Shown: positions 24,173 to 32,090, counted from the first letter of the stretch. The stretch: 64,000 nt of DNA from Syntrophopropionicum propionicicum_A (GCF_048984525.1 NZ_JBMGJC010000011.1:1-64000), one strand, 5' to 3'. Notes: generated by a model not told the origin, from the letters alone. Numbers and translations are program-made.

Positions 24173-25115
24173 GCATAAGCAGTTATTGGTAGTAATTTTA
24201 TCCCTGGCGATTATTCTGGCCATCAACGGCTGCGGAAAACCGGCGCCTGTGGACCCGCAGGCCCAAAAGGAATTCGATATCACCGCTTATCCTAACAATG
24301 ATTTCCTCATTACCGCTCAGCAATTGAAGGGGCTGTTGGGAAGCGAAAACCTGGTCCTGCTGGATTGCAACAAGCCGGATATCTATGCTTCAGAACATAT
24401 TCCCGGTGCCATTGGTATTGGGATCCAGGCATTTTCGGACGCGGTTGGCAAACCCGGTGACCCGGGATGGGGGACTATAAAAAACAAGGAAGATTTGCAG
24501 AAGAAGCTGGAGTCCCTGGGAATAGACAATAAAAAGACTGTTGTATTTTATTCGGATGTCTTTAAAGGACCGGGCGCCGACGGCAGGGCTGTCTGGCAGT
24601 TAAAGCTGGCCGGGATGGATAACGTAAAAATGCTGGTAGGGGGCCTGTCCTACTGGAAGCAGCTGGGTTACGAAGTGACCAAAGAAGCGGCGCAGCCCAA
24701 GCCTGTGAACGGGGTTGTCCTGAAAGATTACGACCAGGGTTATATTGCGACAAAGGACCACGTTTTCAACAACTTGGGCCAACAGGTGGTTGTTGACGTC
24801 AGGTCAGAAGGCGAATTTAAAGGCTCACAGAACGCGGGAGAGCCGCGGGGAGGACACATACAGGGTGCTGTGAACCTGCTGTGGCTGCAATTATTGAACA
24901 AGGACGGTACAATAAAAACCCCCGATGAGATAAAAACTCTCATGGCTTCTTATAATATCAAACCGACCGATGATTTTATAGTTTACTGAACTATGGGCAT
25001 CAGATCTGGATATGCATCCATGATCCTCAGGGCCGTCGGCTTTGAGAAGGTAAGAAACTACGAAGGCTCCATCTATGAGTGGAGCGGGGACCCGAATATG
25101 CCCATGGAGAAATAG
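24156..25115 (+). CDS. Lipoprotein tandem rhodanese with in-frame TGA at the catalytic Cys (probable selenoprotein)
   Basis: Thiosulfate-sulfurtransferase-like protein of 319 codons. Lipobox AINGC gives lipidation at Cys26. Two rhodanese domains follow: an N-terminal one (about 50-165) with no active-site Cys (YSDVFKGPGADGR), and a C-terminal one (about 195-315) with VVDVRSEGEF and GGHIQGAVNL. The frame meets TGA at codon 278 (24987-24989) and continues for 41 more codons to TAG 25113. The TGA replaces the Cys of the catalytic loop CxxGxR: x-T-M-G-I-R-S-G. Downstream residues ILRAVGFEKVRNYEGSIYEW are typical rhodanese. A hairpin suitable as a bacterial SECIS lies 13-36 bases after the TGA. 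Start TTG 24156 has AGGAGGGG 7 bases upstream. Alternative: a nonsense mutation. Sec insertion is inferred. Confidence 0.8.
25003..25025 (+). promoter_or_regulatory. Candidate bacterial SECIS hairpin
   Basis: TGGAT (25007-25011) pairs with ATCCA (25016-25020) around a loop ATGC. GATC (25003-25006) pairs with GATC (25022-25025) across a one-base bulge. The loop G at 25014 lies 24 bases past the TGA, within the spacing known for SelB-dependent bSECIS elements. Seen directly: the pairing. Inferred: the function. Confidence 0.55.
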
Positions 25116-25158
25116 GTTGGCAGAACGTTCAATTACGATCAGTAATACAGTGACCATG

Positions 25159-25190
25159 AGACCTGAAGCGTTTTCTTCAGGTCTTTCTTT
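25159..25190 (+). terminator. Terminator after the rhodanese gene
   Basis: AGACCTGAAG (25159-25168) / CTTCAGGTCT (25175-25184), loop CGTTTT, followed by TTCTTT. It closes the TVP38-rhodanese unit 44 bases after the TAG, which supports TAG 25113 rather than TGA 24987 as the true gene end. Confidence 0.85.
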
Positions 25191-25324
25191 AATTTCAAAC
25201 CACCTCCCGGCTTCCGGGGAAAAGCTAAGTCCTGGCGGCAGTTGTCCCCATGGATTAATAATAAAACCGTATAAGTCCCGTTAGTTCAGGTTAGAATAAA
25301 CAAAAATTTTATGGGAGGTGAAAC

Positions 25325-25531
25325 ATGTTGGAAGCCGGGGTAAGAAATAAGCTGAGGGGCAGCATTTGAAGAGTCAAGGCAGACGGTGTCATGGCCCAGG
25401 TATCCATGTGAATGGGCGACACTGAACTCACGTCCGTGATGACGCGAGAATCTTTTGATGAAGCGGGCTTTTCCGAAGGCCAGCCGGTAACAGCTTTAAT
25501 CAAAGCGATTAATGTGGTTTTTGTAAAGTAG
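25325..25531 (+). pseudogene. Molbindin/TOBE-domain ORF with two in-frame TGA codons
   Basis: Reading from ATG 25325 (SD GGGAGGTG well placed) gives a 68-codon Mop-like molybdopterin/molybdate-binding domain: RNKLRGSI, then LTSVMTRESFDEAGF, then EGQPVTALIKAINVVFV. The start, ribosome site, frame and C terminus are intact, but TGA occurs at codon 15 (25367) and codon 29 (25409). A CATGG/CCATG hairpin with an AGGT-containing loop follows the first TGA at 20-38 bases. Either this is a decayed gene with two nonsense changes (for example CGA to TGA), or the UGAs are read through. No Cys is expected at these positions in known molbindins, so decay is the simpler view. A terminator follows. Confidence 0.6.
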
Positions 25532-25560
25532 GAATAATAATGAAGATAATCGCACTATAA

Positions 25561-25600
25561 AGATATATCCTCCGGCTGTATGGAGGATGTGTCTTTTTTT
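25561..25600 (+). terminator. Terminator after the molbindin-like ORF
   Basis: AGATATATCCTCC / GGAGGATGTGTCT with two mismatched bases, then seven T residues. Confidence 0.85.
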
Positions 25601-25784
25601 ATCAATAAATTTTGTGAATACATAATCCCAATAATATAAAATAATTATATTGGACTGATAAGGATGTTTTTGTTATAAAAGTAAGTATATATTATACTAG
25701 TTTTCATTAGAGTAACACAAGCATGGAACACGCCGGTCTAGCGCGCTTCATTCCGGAATTAAATTGGCATAAAGAAAGTAGTGG

Positions 25785-26240
25785 ATGGTTGAATTGGATA
25801 ACGCATATCAGGATTTGCGTAAAGAAGTGCGCATAAGGGCTGAAAACTACTTTGCACAAGATTATAACTGCGCTCAGGCGGTAGCGTTGAGCTGTACGGA
25901 ACTGCTGAACGTTAAAACAGAAGGTATAAAGCAGGTGGCCGCGGGCTTCGGCCATGGCATGAATGCCGGCTGCACCTGCGGTGCTCTCGCCGGAGGCGTG
26001 ATGGCAATCAGTCTTCTTCTGGCAGGCCCTGACACAAAGGGCTTCGACAGAGAGATAGCGGCGGCGTCCGCAGAGTTGCATAAAAAGTTTGTCAGTGAGT
26101 TTGGCCAGGCTTGCTGCAGGGGACTGAGAAAAAAATTTTCTCCTTACAAAAACAGCCGGTGCCGGGAAATCACCTCTAAGACAGCCGCTATTACCCTGGA
26201 TTTGCTATTGGCCAGGAAAGCCCCCTCAGCGGCGGTCTGA
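25785..26240 (+). CDS. C-GCAxxG-C-C family redox-type protein
   Basis: 151 residues of the family named for its Cys pattern: NCAQAV near residue 30, GCTCGALAGGVMA near 64-76, CCRGL near 108 and CREIT near 123. The arrangement is a small helical cysteine-rich fold often found beside redox or metal genes; the biochemical role is not established. A possible promoter lies upstream (TTGGAC 25650, TATAAA 25674, 18-bp spacer). The 3' end overlaps the convergent glycosyltransferase gene by 15 bases. Confidence 0.85.
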   Translation: MVELDNAYQDLRKEVRIRAENYFAQDYNCAQAVALSCTELLNVKTEGIKQVAAGFGHGMNAGCTCGALAGGVMAISLLLAGPDTKGFDREIAAASAELHKKFVSEFGQACCRGLRKKFSPYKNSRCREITSKTAAITLDLLLARKAPSAAV

Positions 26241-26921
26241 GTACATTTTTTTCAAATCTGCCGGGCTGGCGCCCAGAAGGTAAAGCGTCTTAATTTTGTG
26301 CATCAGCCAGGCGGTGCGCCACTTGCCGTGGATGAGCCAGCGCCTGGCGGAAGTTGTAACCGGGCCGGGCAGGAGCTGTGTTTTCCCAACCCGGCGCATG
26401 CTCAGTGAAAACTCCCAGTCTTCCATTAATTCTATAAGCGGGAAGCCGTTAATTTTATGAAATGCATCCCTGCGCGCGAAAATGGCCTGGTCGCCGAAAT
26501 AAATGCCTGTCGCGGCGGCCCGCAGGTTTGAACCCAGTGATGCCAGGTAAAAAAACAGTCCCGGGTGGTCAATTTTTACTTTGAACGCCCCGCCGACCAC
26601 GCCGCTGTCTGACAGCGCGTGCTCAAGCTGTTTCAGAAAGTTACCCGGCAGGCGGGTGTCGCTGTGTAAAAACAGCAAGATCTCACCTGAGGCCAGCCGT
26701 GCTCCTTCATTCATTTGGCTGGCCCTGCCCCTGGGGGCCTGGATTAGCCTGACTCCCGGTCCGACCAGTTGGACGGTGCCGTCGCTGCTGCCCCCGTCCG
26801 CTACGATGATCTCCAGGATATCGCTCCAGGCGCGCAGGTGCTCAACAGTCTCCTTGATGGTTTCTGACTCATTATAGGTTGGAATTACAACAGTGATTAA
26901 AGGATGCTTGTTCTTGTTCAT
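26226..26921 (-). CDS. Family 2 glycosyltransferase (TIGR04283 type, ArsS/rSAM-selenodomain associated)
   Basis: 231-residue GT-A glycosyltransferase. Nucleotide-sugar site PTYNESETI and EIIVADGGSSDGT near the N terminus, a LHSDTRLP metal-binding DxD-like motif near residue 90, and GDQAIFARRDAF with LMEDWEFSLSMRR as the acceptor region. The subfamily typically sits with ArsS-type radical SAM genes. Here it is divergently oriented from the next three genes of the set, sharing a 67-base intergenic region with them. Acceptor and sugar are unknown. Confidence 0.87.
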   Translation of the reverse strand: MNKNKHPLITVVIPTYNESETIKETVEHLRAWSDILEIIVADGGSSDGTVQLVGPGVRLIQAPRGRASQMNEGARLASGEILLFLHSDTRLPGNFLKQLEHALSDSGVVGGAFKVKIDHPGLFFYLASLGSNLRAAATGIYFGDQAIFARRDAFHKINGFPLIELMEDWEFSLSMRRVGKTQLLPGPVTTSARRWLIHGKWRTAWLMHKIKTLYLLGASPADLKKMYSDRR

Positions 26922-26988
26922 ATTAAAATGCTTCTTGATCGTTTGGAACTAATCCTTTAAATTAAAAGATCCAAAAATCAGGTGGAAA

Positions 26989-27666
26989 ATGGTTAAACCA
27001 GCAGTGGCGATTATGTCCAGGGTGCCGTCAATTGGGGGCAAGAGCCGCCTGGGCGGTGTGCTTTCACCGGCTCAGCGGGAAGCCCTGCAGTGGGCCTTTC
27101 TTGAGGACACTTTGGCCAAAGTAAGGCGGCTGACTGAATTTAAAAGCTATATCGCCGCAACTCCGGCGGCTGAAATAAATAAACTGTCCGGGGTCTTGGG
27201 GCCGGGCGAAGAAGTAATCAATCAGCCGGGGGGAGACCTTGGACAGCGTATGTTTGGCGTCGCCCGCAAGCTGTTTGCCCGCGGTCACTCCCCGGTCGTC
27301 CTGATTGGCACGGACACACCGGTCCTGCCTCCCTCATCACTACAGAATTCGCTTTGTTTGCTTAATCACAGTGATTTGGTATTTGGCCCGGCGTATGACG
27401 GAGGTTATTACCTTATCGGCATGGGTTGCTTAGAAAGAAGGGTTTTTGACAATATTGACTGGGGCACGGAAATGGTTTTAGAAAAGACCCTGTCTGTGTG
27501 TAGGAGCAGCAATTTGACATACAGCCTGCTGGACGGCCTTATGGACGTTGACCGCCCGGATGACCTCCTGGCCCTGGCGGAACAGCTTAGACAAGGACAA
27601 ACTAAACTGGACCCGGTCCCCGTTCGGACCATACAGTTCTTAAAATCTATTGGGAGGATGAAGTAA
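26989..27666 (+). CDS. DUF2064/TIGR04282 glycosyltransferase-like protein (ArsS/rSAM-selenodomain associated)
   Basis: 225 residues, nucleotidyl/glycosyltransferase GT-A-like fold. Motifs: AIMSRVPSIGGKSRL at the N terminus (loop resembling activated-sugar binding), LIGTDTPVLPP (metal-binding DTD) and LVFGPAYDGGYYLIGM, the family signature. Partner of the divergent TIGR04283-type enzyme and of the following CMD and radical SAM genes. The next gene begins one base after its stop. Confidence 0.87.
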   Translation: MVKPAVAIMSRVPSIGGKSRLGGVLSPAQREALQWAFLEDTLAKVRRLTEFKSYIAATPAAEINKLSGVLGPGEEVINQPGGDLGQRMFGVARKLFARGHSPVVLIGTDTPVLPPSSLQNSLCLLNHSDLVFGPAYDGGYYLIGMGCLERRVFDNIDWGTEMVLEKTLSVCRSSNLTYSLLDGLMDVDRPDDLLALAEQLRQGQTKLDPVPVRTIQFLKSIGRMK

Positions 27667-27667
27667 C

Positions 27668-28000
27668 TTGAGCAGCTATTATAAAACCGCCGACCTGGCT
27701 AAATTCCCCACCATGGGGGAGGCGGCGCCGGAGCTCTGGGAAAAGTTCATGTCTTACTACAGCGCGGTATTCCAGGAGGGGGCGCTCAGCACCAGGGAAA
27801 AAGCGCTGATCGCCCTGGCGGTGGCCCACGCCCTGCAGTGCCCTTACTGTATTGAGGCCTACACCAGGGAATCCCTTGAAAATGGCTCCAACGAGGAGCA
27901 GATGACCGAAGCCGTCCATGTGGCCGCGGCCATCAGGGGTGGGGCGGCCCTGGTGCACGGTGTGCAGATGAAAAATATAACAGCCAAACTTGGATTTTAA
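27668..28000 (+). CDS. Carboxymuconolactone-decarboxylase/AhpD-like protein
   Basis: 110 residues. The CxxC redox pair is in ALQCPYCIEAYTRE (Cys58, Cys61), with the downstream helix VHVAAAIRGGAALVHG typical of the AhpD fold. This form is commonly annotated as an ArsS-associated peroxidase-like protein. Both active-site cysteines are encoded by ordinary Cys codons (TGC, TGT). TTG 27668 is the start, with GGGAGG 11 bases upstream in the previous gene. Confidence 0.85.
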   Translation: MSSYYKTADLAKFPTMGEAAPELWEKFMSYYSAVFQEGALSTREKALIALAVAHALQCPYCIEAYTRESLENGSNEEQMTEAVHVAAAIRGGAALVHGVQMKNITAKLGF

Positions 28001-28021
28001 ATGATAGGAGAAAATTAAGAA

Positions 28022-29056
28022 TTGAGTTTAAGTGTAAACACATTAAAGCGGTACAACGATAATGAAAGGCAGCTGCAGTGCCTGAGGATTGCCGCAAAGG
28101 TTCCTTTTAAAGATAAACTTATGGAAACCGGACTGCTGCCGCTGGTCAGCAGGAGTATTTCTGTGCTGCAGGTTAACGTGGGCAAGGTCTGCAACCTATC
28201 CTGCAAACACTGCCACGTGGAAGCCGGCCCTGCCAGGACCGAGTCGATGAGCAGGGAAACTGCGGCCAGTTGTTTAAACGCGCTGGACAACTCTGGTATT
28301 CCCACGCTGGATATCACCGGCGGCGCGCCGGAATTGAATCCCCACCTGACCTGGTTGATAGAAGAGACTGCCAGGATGGGCAGAAAAGTTATGGTGCGCA
28401 CCAATCTTACTGTGCTGGACCAGAAGGACTATGCCCATCTGCCTGAATTCTACGCCGGTCATAATGTGGAGGTCAACGCCTCGCTGCCGTACTATATGGG
28501 CAGGAATACCGACCGGCAGCGGGGGGAGGGTGTTTTTGACACTTCTATTCGCGTGCTGAGGCGTTTGAATAAACTGGGTTATGGCCTGGAGCAAAGCAGG
28601 CTGGCGCTTAACCTGGTTTATAATCCGGGCGGGGCATTTTTGCCGCCTGCCCAACATGCCGTGGAAGCTGATTTCGAACGTGAATTGATGTGCCGCTACG
28701 GGATAGCTTTCACCAGGCTTTTTACCCTTACCAACGTGCCGGTGGGAAGGTTTTTAAACTTTTTAACCGAAAGCGGCAACATGGAAGAATATATGGCACG
28801 GCTGTCAGGAGCCTTTAATCCCGCCGCCGCCGGGCAGGTCATGTGCACCAGCCAGATCTCAGTGGGATGGGACGGACGCCTGTATGACTGTGATTTTAAC
28901 CAGATGCTGGACCTGCCCTGTGCCCCGGAATCATCCCGGCATATAGATGATTTTAATATGGAGGCTTTGATAGGCCGCAGGATAATTACGGAAAACCACT
29001 GTTACGCCTGTACGGCGGGCGCGGGTTCGAGCTGCGGCGGCGCCGTAGTGTCGTAG
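28022..29056 (+). CDS. arsS: ArsS-type radical SAM protein with C-terminal Cys-rich domain (DUF3641)
   Basis: 344 residues. Radical SAM cluster motif CNLSCKHC (Cys57, Cys61, Cys64), SAM-binding GGAPELNP, then DUF3641 with CTSQISVGWDGRLYDCDFNQM and a Cys-rich end (HCYACTAGAGSSCGG). In the arsenosugar pathway ArsS transfers a deoxyadenosyl group to dimethylarsenite. The methyltransferase ArsM is not in this window, so arsenic as substrate is uncertain. Some relatives carry selenocysteine in the C-terminal domain; this copy uses Cys codons. TTG start, weak SD AGGAG. Confidence 0.87.
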   Translation: MSLSVNTLKRYNDNERQLQCLRIAAKVPFKDKLMETGLLPLVSRSISVLQVNVGKVCNLSCKHCHVEAGPARTESMSRETAASCLNALDNSGIPTLDITGGAPELNPHLTWLIEETARMGRKVMVRTNLTVLDQKDYAHLPEFYAGHNVEVNASLPYYMGRNTDRQRGEGVFDTSIRVLRRLNKLGYGLEQSRLALNLVYNPGGAFLPPAQHAVEADFERELMCRYGIAFTRLFTLTNVPVGRFLNFLTESGNMEEYMARLSGAFNPAAAGQVMCTSQISVGWDGRLYDCDFNQMLDLPCAPESSRHIDDFNMEALIGRRIITENHCYACTAGAGSSCGGAVVS

Positions 29057-29098
29057 AGTGCAAAAAACCGTTTTCTTATTGTCAACTGGAGATGCCGT

Positions 29099-29644
29099 AT
29101 GAATTTGCCCAACAGCCTCACTATAGCCAGATTAATACTTATTCCGGTGTTTTTACTGACAGCTTCGATGAAGTTTCTATATGCTGATTACGCGGCCGCC
29201 GGCATATTTTTATTAGCCGCGCTGACCGACGGCCTGGACGGGTATTTTGCCAGGAAAAAAAATGAGGTAACCCGGCTGGGCAATTTCCTGGACCCTGTGG
29301 CTGATAAAATTCTCATCACCGCTGCTCTGATCAGCCTGGTGGAACTGGGCCGGCTGGCTGGCTGGATAGCCATAATAATTATAAGCAGGGAAATTGCCGT
29401 GACCGGTTTGAGAGCCCTGGCGGCGGCGGAGGGGATAGTAATTTACCCCAGCCGCCTTGGCAGGACCAAAACGGTATCACAAGTTGTCGCTGTAGCAGCA
29501 CTTTTTTTGAGGGACTTTTCCTTCAATATTATTAATGTTCCCTTTACCCATATCGCGGTGGCTTTTACCTTGATCCTTACTGTCTGGTCCGGCCTGGATT
29601 ACTTTGTGAAATTCAGGTCCCCTGCCGATAAAAAACATCTGTGA
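29099..29644 (+). CDS. pgsA: PgsA, phosphatidylglycerophosphate synthase
   Basis: CDP-alcohol phosphotransferase making PG-phosphate from CDP-diacylglycerol and glycerol-3-phosphate. The signature DG-x2-AR-x8-G-x3-D-x3-D is present within DGLDGYFARKKNEV and RLGNFLDPVADK (residues about 43-68). 181 residues, about five membrane segments. SD GGAG before ATG. It lies 42 bases behind the ArsS-type gene and may be co-transcribed. No terminator was obvious in the following 110 bases. Confidence 0.93.
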   Translation: MNLPNSLTIARLILIPVFLLTASMKFLYADYAAAGIFLLAALTDGLDGYFARKKNEVTRLGNFLDPVADKILITAALISLVELGRLAGWIAIIIISREIAVTGLRALAAAEGIVIYPSRLGRTKTVSQVVAVAALFLRDFSFNIINVPFTHIAVAFTLILTVWSGLDYFVKFRSPADKKHL

Positions 29645-29762
29645 TAAAAAAGCCGGATCGCGTTTGCAGCAAACCGTACTTTGCTTCGGGCGCCTTTATT
29701 TAAGCCTCTTCCGCCCCGCCCGCCGGTTGAATTTAATACTGCCAGTGTTATTAAAACCCAAG

Positions 29763-29792
29763 TTGACAAGGCAAATTAACCTGTGCTAAACT
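29763..29792 (+). promoter_or_regulatory. Promoter of tRNA-Thr (GGT)
   Basis: TTGACA (29763-29768), 18-bp spacer, TAAACT (29787-29792), about 45 bases before the tRNA. Confidence 0.65.
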
Positions 29793-29837
29793 ATACAACG
29801 AGGCTTTATTCGCCTTGTGTAAAATTTAAGTTAATTT

Positions 29838-29913
<76 letters not shown>

Positions 29914-30025
29914 AACTCAGAAGTCAGAAGTCAGATATCGGAAGTCAGATTTTTAAGGAAGGAAATCGTAAAAGACGTTTTCCTGCAATCAGTCCGGCTT
30001 CAGGCATCCGACATCAGATAACCGA
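29914..30025 (+). repeat. Inverted heptamer-arm element between tRNA-Thr and tRNA-Met
   Basis: Left arm AAGTCAG, AAGTCAG, ATATCGG, AAGTCAG (7-bp period from 29921). Right arm CATCCGACATCAGATAAC near 30005-30022. The element separates two tRNAs, as at 21848-21927. Confidence 0.72.
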
Positions 30026-30028
30026 AAT

Positions 30029-30105
30029 GGCGGCGTAGCTCAGCTGGTTAGAGCACACGGTTCATACCCGTGGTGTCCGGGGTTCAAGTCCCTGCGCCGC
30101 TACCA
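30029..30105 (+). tRNA. Elongator tRNA-Met (CAT)
   Basis: 77 nt; acceptor GGCGGCG/CGCCGCT with G1-T72 wobble, anticodon CAT in TTCATAC, encoded CCA. It closely resembles Bacillus elongator tRNA-Met and lacks the initiator C1-A72 mismatch. A tRNA-Ile(CAU) identity is less likely but not excluded. Confidence 0.9.
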
Positions 30106-30113
30106 GGCAGTCG

Positions 30114-30143
30114 AAAACCGGTGAGTATTTTCGCCGGTTTTAT
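30114..30143 (+). terminator. Terminator after tRNA-Met
   Basis: AAAACCGGTGA / TCGCCGGTTTT (one G-T pair) followed by ATTATTTT. Between here and tuf, TTGACG (30305) with GAATAT/TATAAA downstream is a plausible but poorly spaced tuf promoter. Confidence 0.85.
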
Positions 30144-30381
30144 TATTTTAACCCTCTTTTTATAGAAAGCCCGCCGCCATATTTTCGTCTGTAATAATAA
30201 ATTGCCTGTTTTTAACAGGTTGCCCACCTATTTTTTTATCTGTCGAGAAGGATTTTAACCGGGTATATAGAATTATTTCATCACTTTCCACTGTTTTGTA
30301 TCATTTGACGAAATGTGGAAATAATTTTGAATATAAAAATGGTTGCACATCAAGGCTTACCATTTAAGGAGGAAGGACCAA

Positions 30382-31584
30382 ATGGCAAAACAGAAATTTG
30401 AGCGGACCAAACCACACGTTAACATTGGGACCATCGGCCACGTAGACCACGGCAAGACGACACTGACGGCGGCGATCACCCTGGTCCTGAATACAGTAGG
30501 CGGGGCGACCGTAAAGAAGTACGACGAAATTGACAACGCGCCGGAAGAACGCGAGCGCGGCATCACGATTAACACAGCACACGTTGAGTACGAGACCGGG
30601 AAGAGGCACTATGCCCACGTGGACTGCCCGGGTCACGCCGACTATATCAAGAACATGATTACCGGGGCCGCCCAGATGGACGGTTCAATACTGGTAGTGT
30701 CAGCGGCGGACGGGCCGATGCCGCAGACCAGGGAACACATCCTGCTGGCCCGCCAGGTAGGGGTGCCCTACATAGTCGTGTACCTGAACAAGGCCGACAT
30801 GGTAGACGACCCCGAGCTGTTGGAGCTGGTAGACATGGAAGTGCGCGAGCTGTTGTCCATTTACGAATTTCCCGGAGACGACATTCCCATTATCACCGGT
30901 TCGGCATTAAAAGCAATGGAATGCGCCTGCGGCAAGCGGGACTGTGAATGGTGCAAGTCGATCTGGGATCTGATGGACGCCGTTGACGAATACATTCCGA
31001 CCCCGCAGCGGGCGATAGACAAGCCGTTCCTGATGCCGGTAGAAGACGTATTCACGATCACCGGGCGCGGGACCGTAGCCACCGGCCGGGTAGAGCGGGG
31101 CCAGATCAAAGTACAGGAAGAAGTAGAAATAGTGGGACTGAACGACAAGCCCCGCAAGACCGTGGTAACCGGGGTAGAAATGTTCAGGAAGATCCTCGAC
31201 AGCGGGCAGGCCGGAGACAACGTGGGATGTCTTCTGCGCGGTGTAGACCGGAAAGAAGTCGAGCGGGGCCAGGTATTGGCCAAGCCCGGCAGCATCAAGC
31301 CGCTCAAGAACTTCGTAGCGAACGTGTACGTGCTGACCAAAGAAGAAGGCGGCAGGCACACCCCGTTTTTCAACGGATACCGTCCGCAGTTTTATTTCCG
31401 GACCACCGACGTGACCGGAGTAACCACCCTGCCTGAGGGAGTGGAGATGGTAATGCCCGGGGACCATGTCGCGATTGATATCGCCCTGATTACCCCGATC
31501 GCCATAGAAGAGGGCCTGCGCTTTGCCATTCGTGAAGGCGGCCGCACTGTGGGCGCCGGCGTTGTAACCGGGATCAAGGAATAA
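30382..31584 (+). CDS. tuf: Elongation factor Tu (copy 1)
   Basis: 400-residue GTPase delivering aminoacyl-tRNA. G1 GHVDHGKTT (19-27), G2 RGITI, G3 DCPGHADYIKNM, G4 NKAD and G5 SALK are all intact. The region after SALKAME has an insertion with four Cys (C181, C183, C188, C191) replacing the usual E. coli EGDAEWEAK segment. ATG 30382 follows AAGGAGGAAGG; upstream in-frame codons are not homologous. Copy 2 at 47308 appears identical at the nucleotide level from the SD to a few bases beyond the stop. Confidence 0.98.
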   Translation: MAKQKFERTKPHVNIGTIGHVDHGKTTLTAAITLVLNTVGGATVKKYDEIDNAPEERERGITINTAHVEYETGKRHYAHVDCPGHADYIKNMITGAAQMDGSILVVSAADGPMPQTREHILLARQVGVPYIVVYLNKADMVDDPELLELVDMEVRELLSIYEFPGDDIPIITGSALKAMECACGKRDCEWCKSIWDLMDAVDEYIPTPQRAIDKPFLMPVEDVFTITGRGTVATGRVERGQIKVQEEVEIVGLNDKPRKTVVTGVEMFRKILDSGQAGDNVGCLLRGVDRKEVERGQVLAKPGSIKPLKNFVANVYVLTKEEGGRHTPFFNGYRPQFYFRTTDVTGVTTLPEGVEMVMPGDHVAIDIALITPIAIEEGLRFAIREGGRTVGAGVVTGIKE

Positions 31585-31637
31585 ACGCATAAAACTGCGT
31601 ATCCATTTATTATATTTGTTAAATTCTCGTTCTTCAG

Positions 31638-31675
31638 GCAGCCCGGCACAGGATTAAGCGCCGGGCTGCAGTTTT
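31638..31675 (+). terminator. Terminator after tuf copy 1
   Basis: GCAGCCCGGC (31638-31647) / GCCGGGCTGC (31660-31669), perfect 10-bp stem followed by AGTTTT. Confidence 0.75.
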
Positions 31676-31844
31676 GGATAAAGCGCCTGGTTCCCAACGC
31701 TGAATTGAATCAGCCCACAAGGCAAAAATATCCTGATTTTTTCATTTTTTTACCTGAACATTGGGCCAGTAGTATAAAAAGGTATCCATAATGTATAAAA
31801 TAGAACTGACGAGAAACAGTTTGGGCCGTTAGAAAGGGAAACTA

Positions 31845-31873
31845 TTGACATCCCTTTTTAATTGTGATAAATT
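31845..31873 (+). promoter_or_regulatory. Promoter of rpmG-secE-nusG
   Basis: TTGACA (31845-31850), 17-bp spacer, TAAATT (31868-31873), in the 356-base gap between tuf and rpmG. The remaining part of the gap (31676-31840) is AT-rich with no recognised site. Confidence 0.72.
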
Positions 31874-31940
31874 TGATAAGTAAAATTTTCATAAAGTCGA
31901 TGGACCTAATTTTTTTTTGGCTTTAGGGGAGGTGGCTCTG

Positions 31941-32090
31941 GTGAGAGTAGGAGTTACGTTGGCTTGCACCGAATGCAAAAGGCGGAACTATACCACTGAG
32001 AAAAATAAGAAAAATGATTCCAACAGGATTGAAATGAAAAAGTACTGCAGATTCTGTCATACTCATACCCTGCACAAAGAAACCAGATAA
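31941..32090 (+). CDS. rpmG: 50S ribosomal protein L33
   Basis: 49 residues. Zinc-ribbon version with Cys pairs in ACTECKRRNY and KYCRFCHTH. GTG start with a strong GGGGAGGTGG upstream. First gene of the rpmG-secE-nusG group. Confidence 0.95.
   Translation: MRVGVTLACTECKRRNYTTEKNKKNDSNRIEMKKYCRFCHTHTLHKETR

Noticed and set aside
24987..25115. Rhodanese as an ordinary truncated pseudogene
   Set aside because: Possible, but a single TGA exactly at the catalytic Cys codon, preserved downstream frame, SECIS-like hairpin and terminator after the distal TAG favour recoding.
28022..29056. Sec codon within the ArsS-type radical SAM gene
   Set aside because: Some relatives are selenoproteins, but all Cys-rich C-terminal positions here are TGC/TGT and there is no in-frame TGA.
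30343..30381. N-terminal extension of EF-Tu copy 1
   Set aside because: The extra codons include the Shine-Dalgarno AAGGAGGAAGG and are absent from copy 2; ATG 30382 is the start.
30861..31373. Long minus-strand reading frames inside tuf, rpoB, rpoC and clpC
   Set aside because: They are shadows of strongly coding plus-strand genes, lack ribosome sites and resemble no known family.
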